Shown here in pieces: positions 9,136 through 17,823 of a stretch of DNA of 64,000 nucleotides. The notes beneath the pieces are model-generated. The model saw only the letters and a list, made by a program, of their open reading frames with translations. It was not told the origin of the DNA and did no database searches. This DNA comes from Paraburkholderia ultramafica. Its GTDB lineage: Bacteria; Pseudomonadota; Gammaproteobacteria; Burkholderiales; Burkholderiaceae. Both the position numbers and the translations under genes were made by a program. The number at the start of each line of letters is the position of its first letter. The first letter of the stretch is position 1. The stretch covers positions 62,001 through 126,000 of the forward strand of contig NZ_CADIKK010000001.1 in NCBI RefSeq assembly GCF_902859915.1. The letters run 5' to 3'.

Positions 9136-9612
9136 TCAACGCGCGTCCGTTTCGATCACCGGCTCGCAAAGAACAGGAAAGTTGACCGAGTTCGCGATGT
9201 AGCACTTCTCGTGCGCCACATGATGCAAATGCGTGGCCAGTTCGACATCGCCCCCGGCCCGAATGACGACCTGCGGGCGCAGAACGATCTGTGAAAAACG
9301 GCCTTGCTGCGCACTGTCGAGCATGGTGCCTTCGGCGGCGTCGCGATAGTCGAGCACCACGATGCCGGCATCCGCGCAGAGATGCAGATACCAGAGCTTG
9401 TGACACGCGCACGCCGAAGCGACCAGCAGATCCTCCGGATTCCAGCGGTTGGCGTCGCCGAGAAAAGCCGCATCCGACGAACCCGGGATGGCCGGCTTGT
9501 TGCCCGCCGTGATCAGATGATCCCGGCCGTAATCGCGGTAGCCCGAGGTGCCGCTTCCGCGGTTGCCCGTCCACTGCACCGATACTTTGTATTTGTGCTC
9601 GCCGTATGCCAT
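9136..9612 (-). CDS. OsmC family peroxiredoxin-like protein
   Basis: A 158-residue OsmC/Ohr-superfamily protein. The first redox cysteine lies in LLVASACACHKLWYLHLC near residue 70 and the second in VAHEKCYIANSVNFPV near residue 137, as in thiol-dependent peroxidases of this family. The region NRWNPEDLLVAS is the usual lead-in. An AAGGAG site precedes the start. It probably reduces organic hydroperoxides in the cytoplasm; the electron donor is not evident. Confidence 0.9.
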   Translation of the reverse strand: MAYGEHKYKVSVQWTGNRGSGTSGYRDYGRDHLITAGNKPAIPGSSDAAFLGDANRWNPEDLLVASACACHKLWYLHLCADAGIVVLDYRDAAEGTMLDSAQQGRFSQIVLRPQVVIRAGGDVELATHLHHVAHEKCYIANSVNFPVLCEPVIETDAR

Positions 9613-9701
9613 ACGCCTCTCCTTGTCGAACCGGATCCGGTTGCCGGGATGTGCATTTTATACGCGGCAACCGGCCCGGCATACGCGGGGTGACGAACTA
9701 C

Positions 9702-10049
9702 CTACCGAGGCGGCGCTACCCTGCCGGCCAGGTTCGGCGCGCGCGGATCGGGGCTCGCTTCCAGGCTCGTGCCGTTTGCCCGCATGTTGTTGAGCACCGG
9801 GCCCGAACGGATGCCGCCTGTCGTGCCGGCCGATGTTCCCACGCCCGGCATCGGACTGAGACCAGCCCCGGTGCCCACACTCGTTCCCGCCGCGGTGCCC
9901 GCGTTATTGGCGCCGCCTGACTGCGTGCCGCTCATGCTGCCGCCGGCCTGGCTTGACTGCTGCGCATAAGCGGCACCCGCCACGCCGATCATCAGCGCCG
10001 CCATGAGCGCCGATGCCGACACCGCGATACTGCCCGTTACAATCTTCAT
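9702..10049 (-). CDS. Secreted Gly/Ser/Thr-rich protein
   Basis: A 115-residue protein with a clear Sec signal peptide (MKIVTGSIAVSASALMAALM, cleavage expected after AYA near residue 29) followed by a low-complexity region of Gly, Ala, Thr and Ser with repeated AGT/SGT steps. A GGAG site lies upstream. It probably ends up in the periplasm or outside the cell. Such small Gly/Thr-rich proteins are common in Burkholderiaceae, and no function can be assigned. Confidence 0.65.
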   Translation of the reverse strand: MKIVTGSIAVSASALMAALMIGVAGAAYAQQSSQAGGSMSGTQSGGANNAGTAAGTSVGTGAGLSPMPGVGTSAGTTGGIRSGPVLNNMRANGTSLEASPDPRAPNLAGRVAPPR

Positions 10050-10151
10050 TGCCTACTCCGTCATATCGTTGAATTGCCCGAGCGCGACGCCCGCACTGCG
10101 GACCGCTCAAAACATATGACGTCGCGCGCCCCGCTTCGTTCAAGTGGTCGC

Positions 10152-10187
10152 GAGCGACTCACCGAGCGCCTCACTGAGCGGCTCACC
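10152..10187. repeat. Three imperfect 12-bp tandem repeats
   Basis: Three units of the form GAGCGNCTCACC lie head to tail at 10152-10163, 10164-10175 and 10176-10187, with a partial fourth. They sit in the divergent region between the secreted protein and the membrane protein gene. They may be regulatory spacing or a chance low-complexity run. Confidence 0.45.
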
Positions 10188-10303
10188 GAACACTTCGCAA
10201 TCTTCCAGCCGACTTTCATCGCTTGCCGGTTTCCAAAAAGGAATAAGACCGACCCCGTGCGCGTTATGATCGATTGTCACGCCAGAACGGCCGATCGCGC
10301 ACG

Positions 10304-12310
10304 ATGGAGCACGCCTACATCCAGCTTCTGCATCAGCTAGCCGGCCATTCGGCGTGGATGCTCACGGTCGTCTTCCTCGCGGCCTTCCTCGAGGCCATCG
10401 CCGTCATCGGCACCTTCATCCCTGGCAGCACCGCGATGTTCCTCGCCGGCGCGCTGACTGGCACCGGCTCGCTGAGCCTCGGCTGGGTATTCGTGTGGGC
10501 AATCATCGGCGCCATCGCCGGCGACGGCATGAGCTTCTGGCTCGGCGGCCGCTACAAGGAACGGATCGTCCAGCTATGGCCGTTCCGCAAACACCCCGAA
10601 CTGCTCGACGCGGGCCACGGCTTCTTTCACAAGCATGGCGCGAAGAGCGTCGTGCTGGCCCGCTTCATCGGCCCGTTGCGGGCCATCGTGCCGGTCGTCG
10701 CGGGCATGCTCGGCATGTCGCCGCTGCGCTTCTATGCGATGAACGTGCTGTCCGCGCTGCTGTGGGCGCCCGCCCATATCCTGCCTGGCGTGGTGTTCGG
10801 CGCGTCGGTGCTATTGGCCGGCGCGGTGTCGTTCCGGCTCGTCGTGATTCTCGCGCTGCTGGTGTGCATCGTCTGGCTAAGCTTTCGCGGCGCGGGTTTC
10901 CTGCTGTCGCACGCCAATGCGTGGTCGAGCGCCGCGGGCCGCTATCTCGGCAACTGGGCGTGCCGCCACCCCGGGCCGCTCGGCCGTGCCGCACGCCACA
11001 TGCTCGACCCCGAAACGCCGGATGCGACCAACATCCTCGTGACGTCGCTGATCGTGCTGGTGGCCGGCGCGCTGTTTTTCGGGGTTCTCGAAGACGTGAT
11101 CAGCGGCGACCCGCTGACGAGCGTCGACCTGTCCGTCTATCACTTCCTGCAATCGGTGCGCACGCCGTGGGGCGACACCGTCCTCGCGAGTCTCGAGACG
11201 CTCGGCAGCGGCATCACGCTGACGGCGCTGATCGTGCTGGTGGTGCTGTGGATGCTGTGGGAGCGGCGCTGGCGCACCATCGGCTACTGGCTTGCCGCGG
11301 TCGTGTTTTCCCAATTACTGATCTTCGGACTGCAGTTCGCGATGCAGCGTGCGGCGCCCAATGAACTGATGACCGCCCACTACGTGTTTCCGAGCAATCA
11401 CGTCGCCGCGACGGTCATCGTGTATGGCTTCCTCGCGTTTCTGCTCGGCCGGCGGGTCGGCATGCTGGAGGGTGTGCTGGTGGCGGCCGCGAGCATGATC
11501 GTGGTGATCGTGGTCGCGCTCGCGGGGGTGTACTTCGGCCGGTACTGGATGTCCGACGCGATCGGCGGCGCCGCGCTCGCGTATGTCTGGGTGGCGATCG
11601 TCGCGCTGACGGCGATGTGGCGGCATCCGCAAGCGCCGCCGCCCAACACGGTCATGCCCGTGGTGGTGCTGGTGGTCGTGCTGGTCAGCGTGGCGGTGCA
11701 GATCGGCGTCAATCCGCCGATGCCGCCGCCGGGCAGCACGCAGCGCGTGCCGCCCGTGCTGGTCACGCAATCGGAGTGGACGCTCTCCTTGTGGAAGCGG
11801 CTGCCGTGTTATCGCTCGGACATGGGCGGCGACCGCAAGGAACCGCTCACCGTGCAGTGGGTGTCGGACCTCGATTCGATCCGTGGACAACTACGCGCCC
11901 AGGGATGGGTCGAGGGCACCGACGTGTCCGCGCACAGCCTGCTCTCGCTCGCGTCGCCCGATGTTGCGGCGGTGTCGCTGCCGGTCTTGCCGAAGCTCAA
12001 CAACGGCGTGCCTTCGTCGCTGGTCTTGATACGTCCCGGCGACACGCGCGCCGAACGCGACGTGCTGCGCTTCTGGCCGAGCGGCTATGCGGTGGAGAAC
12101 GGCGCGTCCGCCACGCCGCTGTGGATCGGCGCACTCGCGCACGAGCGGCTGTCCAGGCCGTCGTGGCCGCTCAACATTCTGCGGGTCGACAAGGAACCGG
12201 GTTCGTTCGACGCTCACGCGAAAGCGGACGCCGGACTCGCCGCGGCGATTCTGGCCAGGGTGGACTGTCATGGCGTGCCGGTGTCGCTGCTTGCGTCGCC
12301 GGTGGAATGA
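10304..12310 (+). CDS. VTT (DedA) - PAP2 - LssY C-terminal fusion membrane protein
   Basis: A 668-residue inner-membrane protein with three parts. Residues about 15-200 are a VTT/DedA domain (FLEAIAVIGTFIPGS; FHKHGAKSVVLARFIGPLR). Residues about 250-440 form a PAP2 phosphatase-like domain with several helices. The C-terminal 220 residues resemble the LssY C-terminal domain. The PAP2 motifs are degraded: motif two reads FPSNH instead of PSGH, and motif three reads YFGRYWMSD, so its usual Arg and catalytic His are missing. A role in membrane lipid recycling is inferred from the domains. I start at 10304 (MEHAYIQ) rather than the non-ATG start ten codons upstream. Confidence 0.88.
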   Translation: MEHAYIQLLHQLAGHSAWMLTVVFLAAFLEAIAVIGTFIPGSTAMFLAGALTGTGSLSLGWVFVWAIIGAIAGDGMSFWLGGRYKERIVQLWPFRKHPELLDAGHGFFHKHGAKSVVLARFIGPLRAIVPVVAGMLGMSPLRFYAMNVLSALLWAPAHILPGVVFGASVLLAGAVSFRLVVILALLVCIVWLSFRGAGFLLSHANAWSSAAGRYLGNWACRHPGPLGRAARHMLDPETPDATNILVTSLIVLVAGALFFGVLEDVISGDPLTSVDLSVYHFLQSVRTPWGDTVLASLETLGSGITLTALIVLVVLWMLWERRWRTIGYWLAAVVFSQLLIFGLQFAMQRAAPNELMTAHYVFPSNHVAATVIVYGFLAFLLGRRVGMLEGVLVAAASMIVVIVVALAGVYFGRYWMSDAIGGAALAYVWVAIVALTAMWRHPQAPPPNTVMPVVVLVVVLVSVAVQIGVNPPMPPPGSTQRVPPVLVTQSEWTLSLWKRLPCYRSDMGGDRKEPLTVQWVSDLDSIRGQLRAQGWVEGTDVSAHSLLSLASPDVAAVSLPVLPKLNNGVPSSLVLIRPGDTRAERDVLRFWPSGYAVENGASATPLWIGALAHERLSRPSWPLNILRVDKEPGSFDAHAKADAGLAAAILARVDCHGVPVSLLASPVE

Positions 12311-12699
12311 GTGGCCAGGTGAAGAGGTTTGCCGCTGGCTCGCACGGCGCGCGCGTTCGTTGTACCAACTAGCAATTCGCCATGCGCTCAAGGAGTTAAC
12401 GCGGTTGGCCAGGACTTGTCCACAAGGTTATGAACGTTTTCTGTGGATAAGCTGGGCGGTGCGAATGCCGTTCTTTTATGCCGTTGCGCTCCGTTCCGTT
12501 CCGTTCGGCAAGCATGCCGAACCGTCCTGGACGCGGGCCGACGCAAAGACCTGATCTTCCGGATTGTCAGCACAACGCCAACGCCGCGCCGAACCCGGCA
12601 CACACCCATTCCTGTCGATTGACTGTCAATCGCAAACACCCGCGCAAACACTCGACCGGCAAGCCATCCCCGCGCCAGTTTCGGTGTGTATGCCTGGAT
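12311..12699. other. Non-coding or decayed stretch with two DnaA-box-like sites
   Basis: No supported gene. Two DnaA-box-like nonamers are near each other in opposite orientation: TTGTCCACA at 12416-12424 (one mismatch) and TGTGGATAA at 12442-12450 (perfect complement of TTATCCACA). A short run of CCGTT repeats follows near 12495. Open frames here read into the sulfotransferase remnant but do not resemble the missing N-terminal part of that enzyme. Confidence 0.4.
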
Positions 12700-13116
12700 C
12701 CTCAAGCACGCTTCATTCACATCCATCGCGATCCTCGCCAGGTCGCCAATTCGCTGCTGCATAAACATTGGATCGGGTCCATCGACGACGCCGTGCGCGT
12801 CTGGGGGCAATACGTGGGAGAGATCCTCGACTTTTTCGAAGGGCTTCCCGCCGGGTTTGCGTTGACCATTCCGTATCGCGGTCTGATCGAGAATCCGGAC
12901 GCGACAGGCGCAAGCATCGGGAGCTTCCTCGGTCTGGCGGACGCGTCGCCGATCAGCGATTTTCAGATCTCCCAGCGTCATGCGCCGACACCGTTCAGTG
13001 ATCCGGTGACCGACATCGCCGATCTCTATGTGATCCCCAGCAAGCCTGCGGGCGACGACAAACTCCTGGCACTTGCAGGAAGCGCGGCGACGCATCTGGG
13101 ATATGCAGCCCCATAA
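12700..13116 (+). pseudogene. C-terminal remnant of a sulfotransferase
   Basis: About 138 codons match the C-terminal half of the PAPS-dependent sulfotransferase family: ARFIHIHRDPRQVANSLL corresponds to the 3'-phosphate-binding block with its RDPR and Ser, and the later VWGQYVGEILDFF and IPYRGLIENPD stretches fit. The N-terminal loop that binds the 5'-phosphosulfate is absent, and the DNA upstream does not encode it in any frame I read. The remnant ends in a normal TAA. It is most likely the leftover of a deleted gene and inactive. Confidence 0.65.
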
Positions 13117-13314
13117 GTTAGGCATGCCTACTGATCTATCGAGGCGAACACCGAATCTGATAGAACGTACGCCGTCCACGTGCAAGTGTCCAACCTCTGT
13201 TGCCCGTTGAGCGGCAACGCATCCCGAGCACCCTGTCCGTCATCTCGAAGTAACGAGGCCACGACAAAATCGTAGCCCGTTTGAGCTGGTCACCGATCGC
13301 GTAGTGCGGCACGC

Positions 13315-13515
13315 GTGCAAGCCACGCGGCGACTCCTCGCCGATGCGGCCGCGTCGTTCGCCCCGCTGCTGGACGAACGCCCTGCCTCGAAAGCGACCGC
13401 CCTGTGCCGCGAAAACCGGCATTGGGTCGGGTTCTTTACCGGATATGGTGAGGATGTTCTCGACTACAACCAGCATCGGTGGATTGCGAGAATTGGGTAT
13501 AGCATTACGCGGTAG
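13315..13515 (+). pseudogene. Short decayed coding fragment, family not recognised
   Basis: A 66-codon frame whose protein looks biological: a helical start RRLLADAAASFAPLL followed by HWVGFFTGYGEDVLDYNQ and WIARIGYS. There is no ribosome binding site or good start, stop codons precede it in the same frame, and it ends without a complete domain. It probably belongs to the same deleted region as the sulfotransferase remnant. I cannot name the parent family. Confidence 0.35.
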
Positions 13516-13963
13516 GGGCCTTGAGGCAGATACCTGCCACGATCAGTGACGGTTTGGGACGAACGACCCAAGGCCGCGCGACATCAGAGCCCCCGACCCA
13601 ACGTGGCTCTGGCGGATGGGCTCGCGCGCCGGGGCGTCCGCGTTATCGATCGGTCATTTGTTCCGTTCCCGTCGGAATGCCGATTGCATAGACGACATCG
13701 CGCTTTCCCCACAAGCATCTGGAAAAACGGCCTGGCATCGACAGTGCTGGCATCCCGATTCGCAGTCAATCCCTCTCCGCTTGCCGGTTCACCGACAACA
13801 AGTCCAGCGAACGGGGCGACTCGAAAGAGCCGACTCAATGCTTTGTGAACGAACAGACGGGCACACAACGGCACTTTTCTCTAGAGTTGAAGGATCGCCT
13901 GTCAATCCTGACCGGCGACACTGCGCTGATTTTTCAGCGTAATTTCAATCTAAGGGAAAACCA
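13516..13963. other. Region upstream of the acyl-reductase-like gene
   Basis: About 450 bases with no supported gene; small open frames overlap one another and lack binding sites. The last 40 bases before 13964 are AT-richer and contain an AAGGGA ribosome binding site. The promoter of the signalling operon should lie here, but I cannot point to definite -35/-10 boxes. Confidence 0.4.
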
Positions 13964-15190
13964 ATGAAAACTCCTCTTCACAAGGAAGTGTTGACCAATT
14001 CCGACGAGCACGCCGGGCTCCATTTGCATCTAAATAGTGCACCTCTGACGCTCAAACATACAATTCACCCGGAACATATCCGGGATAACCTGCCCGCGGG
14101 TCATGGCGGCGTCGGCTTTTTGTTTCACGCTACGGACTGGGATACACTTTCATTTTCTTTTCATAACGTCAAGCACCGAAACGCCTCATTTGAAGAGGAG
14201 CTTTGGAACACCAAGCCTTTTATTGCCTCGCCTATCTATTCGGGATCCCAGGTCATCGGGGCCAATATTGCCTGTCCGGTGCCGCTCGAGATGTGGCTCG
14301 GCAGCCCGCGCGGCATCAAGCGATTCAGGGAAACGCAATTTTTTCCGGCACTGGAGCTGGCAAGACAGGCGGGCCTGAACATGGTGGCAATGGGCGCCTC
14401 GACGCCTTACGCGTGCAACTATGGAGCCCTGCCGCGCCATACGAAGCCGCCTCATATCACCACGGGGCATGCGGCCACGGCGGCGATGCTGAAGGACTGG
14501 GCCGTCCATTGCTGCAACGAACTCGACCTCGAATTTGGCAACACGAAGCTCGCACTGTTTGGTGCGGCCGGGCGGCTCGGCACGACGGTGGCCAAGTATC
14601 TGCTCTATAAAGATGCACCGAAAGAGCTGGTTCTGATCGATCTGCCGGACAAGGTGAATCTGCTCACCGAGCAGGCGAGAGAGTTGCTGGCGTCGGACCT
14701 GCTGGGCAAATCGCGGGTGTCGGTGCATACCTTCAGTCCGGATACCCTGCTGCCGCAGTTCGACGGCGCCATCCTCGCCAGCAGCACCAGCGTGCCCTAC
14801 CTCACCGCGTCCGATCTCAAACGGGCGCAGTTCTGGATCGACGACTCCCACCCCCGGGCGGCGAGCGTCGAAGCCGAACTCGCGTCACGCGGCCAGACGC
14901 TATATATTGAGTGCTTCGCCCGTGGCCCCGTCGGACTCGACACCACCTTTCCGTTCAGGCTGCCGACCACCCGCGATTGCTACACCTGTTTCGCTGAAGG
15001 CTACTCCGCCTGGCAGGAAGGCATTGCTTCCGATTTCATCATCGGCAGCCCGCCCGTGTGGTCGGTCTCGTATACTCACAGTCTCTTGAAGAAGTACGGC
15101 TTTTCGGTCGGTCCTTTTCACGGGAAAAACGGCTCGCCGATCAGCCTGGAAGCGCATCAACGCAGTAACCATGAATTGATGGGGTCGTAA
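13964..15190 (+). CDS. Acyl-ACP/acyl-CoA reductase-like Rossmann protein (AAR-like), candidate signal synthase
   Basis: A 408-residue soluble protein. The order of motifs is that of cyanobacterial long-chain acyl-ACP reductase, which turns fatty acyl thioesters into aldehydes: a QAGLNMVAMGAST stretch, TTGHAATAAM, a nucleotide-binding GAAGRLG loop at residues 200-206, an ILASSTS strand end, and a C-terminal CYTCFAEGY. The Cys at 342 aligns with the cysteine I recall forming the acyl-enzyme in AAR (ACFAE there). The extra N-terminal 60-70 residues are not AAR-like. It ends 16 bases before a CqsS-type kinase gene that has its own GGAGG site, so the two form an operon. Synthesis of a fatty-derived signal is my inference. 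Another short-chain oxidoreductase-like role cannot be excluded. Confidence 0.6.
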   Translation: MKTPLHKEVLTNSDEHAGLHLHLNSAPLTLKHTIHPEHIRDNLPAGHGGVGFLFHATDWDTLSFSFHNVKHRNASFEEELWNTKPFIASPIYSGSQVIGANIACPVPLEMWLGSPRGIKRFRETQFFPALELARQAGLNMVAMGASTPYACNYGALPRHTKPPHITTGHAATAAMLKDWAVHCCNELDLEFGNTKLALFGAAGRLGTTVAKYLLYKDAPKELVLIDLPDKVNLLTEQARELLASDLLGKSRVSVHTFSPDTLLPQFDGAILASSTSVPYLTASDLKRAQFWIDDSHPRAASVEAELASRGQTLYIECFARGPVGLDTTFPFRLPTTRDCYTCFAEGYSAWQEGIASDFIIGSPPVWSVSYTHSLLKKYGFSVGPFHGKNGSPISLEAHQRSNHELMGS

Positions 15191-15206
15191 CGTCAACGGA
15201 GGCCTG

Positions 15207-17759
15207 ATGGCAATACCGCGCGAAAGTATGCGGGATATGCTGGAACGAAGCAGGTTTGCAATTCGATGGGGGGGCGCACTTGGCCTCCTGTGTCACCCCA
15301 TCTATTACGTTGTGTGGACCTATATCCTGCCGCAGCCATACGACAATCTTTTGCTTCGATTGAGCGCGGCGCTCATCTGCATTCCATTGATTTTTCAGGC
15401 TTACTGGCCAAAGCGGTTTAACCATTACCTGCTGATTTATTGGCATTGCGCACTGATCTACGTATTGCCATTTGTTTGCACATTTCTTACGGTCAGAAAT
15501 TCCTTCTCCACGATGTGGATGATGACCGAAGTCATGATGATCTTCATCCTGGCGCTCTGTATCGACAATCCGCTTTTGCTGATCGCCTGTATCGGCATTG
15601 GCGCATTTTCCGGCACGCTGGCGGCAGTGATCAGCTCGCCGGTGCCGATTGTCCTCAGCGCGGCCGACAAGTCGAATCTCGCGGTGATGCCAGCGGTCGT
15701 CCTGTGCAGCATGGCTTTCAGCCATGCGATCAGCAAGGGACGCATCTTTGTCGAAAAGAACCGGGCGTTGCAGGCCCTCGCGGGCTCGATCGCCCACGAA
15801 ATGCGCAACCCGCTCAGCCAGTTGCGGCACGTTCTGGATCGGGTGGAAGAAGCGCTGCCCGCCACCACGCCAGCCAATCGGGCGCCCGCGTTATCGCACG
15901 ACAGCGCGGCGTCGCTGTATGGCCATCTCGCTCACGGACAGTTGTCGATCGAGCGCGGCCTGCGCATCATCGCGATGACGCTCGACGAAGTCAGCGCCAA
16001 GTCCATCCGCTCGGATCGCCTGATCTATCTGAATGCGGCGGCGACCACGCGTAAGGCGCTGGAAGAATACGGCTTCGACGATGACAAGGAGCGCAGCAAG
16101 GTCAGCCTCGTGGTGCAGGAAGACTTCATCTTCAAGGTTGATGAAACGGTCTATCTGTTCACCCTGTTCAATCTGATCAAGAACGCGCTCTATCACATTG
16201 CCACGCATCCGTCGGCGACGCTTACACTCACGGTCGACCGGCAGTCGGTCATCGTTCGCGACACCGGCGCCGGCATCGCGCCGGAGATCCTGGCGCATCT
16301 GTTCGAGCCGTTTCGCACGGCGGGCAATTCGGGCGGCACAGGCTTGGGTCTCGCGTACTGCCAGCGCGCGATGCGCGCGTTCGGCGGAACCATCGGCTGC
16401 CAGTCGGAAGTCGGCAAGTTCACGGAGTTCACGCTGCGCTTTCCGGTCGTCTCGAAAGACGAAGTCGCGGACTATGAGCGCCGCATTTTCGAACGCGCCG
16501 CGCCGGTGTTCAAAGGCAAGCGCATCCTCATCGTCGATGACGACGCCGGGCAGCGGGCCAGAACCCGTCGCGCGTTGACCAAGGCAGGCGCCTATGTGAG
16601 CGAGGCGGAAAACGGCGAGATCGCGTTGACGACGCTGCGGCAGTCATCGCCCTACGACCTCGTCCTGATGGACATCAGCATGCCGGTTCTGGATGGCTAT
16701 GCGGCCACCGAGACAATTCGCGCCGACCATGAATGTCCGAACCGCAGCGTCCTGATTGCCGCCTATACGGCGGAGCCCGGCAATGCGGTACGCGTGCATG
16801 CCCGGCGAGCCGGCATGGATGAAATCATCAGCAAATCGTCCAGCGTGCAGGAATTGATCAGCGCTCTGCAGACGCTCTTCGAGAACGGCAACCAGCACCA
16901 TCTGAGCGAGCGAGCCGACGGCTTCTCCGGCAAATCGATCCTGGTGGCGGACGACGACACCTACAGCAGGCTGGTTGCCAAGGCCTATCTGGAGCGGTGC
17001 GGAGCGACTGTCGTCGAGGCCGAACATGGGCAAGCCGTGCTCGCCCGGCTGCAGCAAGATGGCGTGATCGACGCGATCCTGATGGATATGAACATGCCGG
17101 GCATGACCGGCATCGAAACCACCGCGTCGATTCGCGCGCGCACCGACGCCTGCGCCAACGTGCCGATCATCGCGTTGACCAGTCAATCCGATATCGAATC
17201 GGTGCACGCGTGCCTCGCCAGCGGCATGAACGAGGTGATGATAAAACCCGTGCAGGCCGGCTCTCTTTATGCATGCCTGACAAGGCAGTTCGCACCGCAA
17301 AGGGCGTTGGACGTTCCAGCCAAAACAGATTTGTCGGCGACGCCGGCTGCCGCCGCTCCCGCCGGTCAACTTGCGGCAATCGCGGACGATGATCTGCTCG
17401 ATGACGAACACCTGGAAGAACTGGTCGCGCTCGATCTGCTCGACGAATCGTTCCTCAACGGGATCGAGCAGATTCGCTCGTTAGTGGCGCGGCTCGCGAC
17501 CAGTGTGGCGGCGCTCGACCTCAAATCGACACACAGCGCCTTGCACGTGTTGCTTGGCGTCAGCGGCAATATCGGAGCAAAGGCGCTGCATCGATTCGCG
17601 AGGCAAATCTATCCGCGCGTGATTGACGGCGAATGGCCTTCGGAGCCCGACTGGCTCGCGCATATTTGCCTGTTGGGCGAGCGTTCAGCTGATGCGCTGC
17701 AGTCGTATTACGCGTCGGCCAAAGCACGTCGCGATCATCGGGATGCGCTGAGCGATTAG
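15207..17759 (+). CDS. CqsS-type membrane hybrid histidine kinase with two receivers and an HPt domain
   Basis: An 850-residue sensor. Residues 1-190 form about six membrane segments; the first part (LGLLCHPIYYVVW, then LPQPYDNLLLRLSAAL) closely resembles the N-terminal sensor of Vibrio CqsS, the receptor for alpha-hydroxyketone autoinducers. The phosphorylated His is at 197 in GSIAHEMRNPLSQLR, again CqsS-like. The ATPase domain has NLIKNALYH, RDTGAGIAP and GGTGLGLAYC. Two receivers follow, with Asp 489 and Asp 627, then an HPt-like domain with His 780 in HVLLGVSGNIGA. The signal would be sensed at the inner membrane and phosphate passed along His-Asp-His to a partner. The partner could be the receiver-kinase encoded convergently. 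Confidence 0.88.
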   Translation: MAIPRESMRDMLERSRFAIRWGGALGLLCHPIYYVVWTYILPQPYDNLLLRLSAALICIPLIFQAYWPKRFNHYLLIYWHCALIYVLPFVCTFLTVRNSFSTMWMMTEVMMIFILALCIDNPLLLIACIGIGAFSGTLAAVISSPVPIVLSAADKSNLAVMPAVVLCSMAFSHAISKGRIFVEKNRALQALAGSIAHEMRNPLSQLRHVLDRVEEALPATTPANRAPALSHDSAASLYGHLAHGQLSIERGLRIIAMTLDEVSAKSIRSDRLIYLNAAATTRKALEEYGFDDDKERSKVSLVVQEDFIFKVDETVYLFTLFNLIKNALYHIATHPSATLTLTVDRQSVIVRDTGAGIAPEILAHLFEPFRTAGNSGGTGLGLAYCQRAMRAFGGTIGCQSEVGKFTEFTLRFPVVSKDEVADYERRIFERAAPVFKGKRILIVDDDAGQRARTRRALTKAGAYVSEAENGEIALTTLRQSSPYDLVLMDISMPVLDGYAATETIRADHECPNRSVLIAAYTAEPGNAVRVHARRAGMDEIISKSSSVQELISALQTLFENGNQHHLSERADGFSGKSILVADDDTYSRLVAKAYLERCGATVVEAEHGQAVLARLQQDGVIDAILMDMNMPGMTGIETTASIRARTDACANVPIIALTSQSDIESVHACLASGMNEVMIKPVQAGSLYACLTRQFAPQRALDVPAKTDLSATPAAAAPAGQLAAIADDDLLDDEHLEELVALDLLDESFLNGIEQIRSLVARLATSVAALDLKSTHSALHVLLGVSGNIGAKALHRFARQIYPRVIDGEWPSEPDWLAHICLLGERSADALQSYYASAKARRDHRDALSD

Positions 17760-17823
17760 TGGCTCTTGGGCGGCATGAGGGTTCGCTCGCACGACTCCAA
17801 TGGATCTCGCGCGAACGGCCTCA

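Noticed and set aside
13616..13942. 108-codon frame just before the acyl-reductase-like gene
   Set aside because: No binding site, no domain and it overlaps other equally weak frames.
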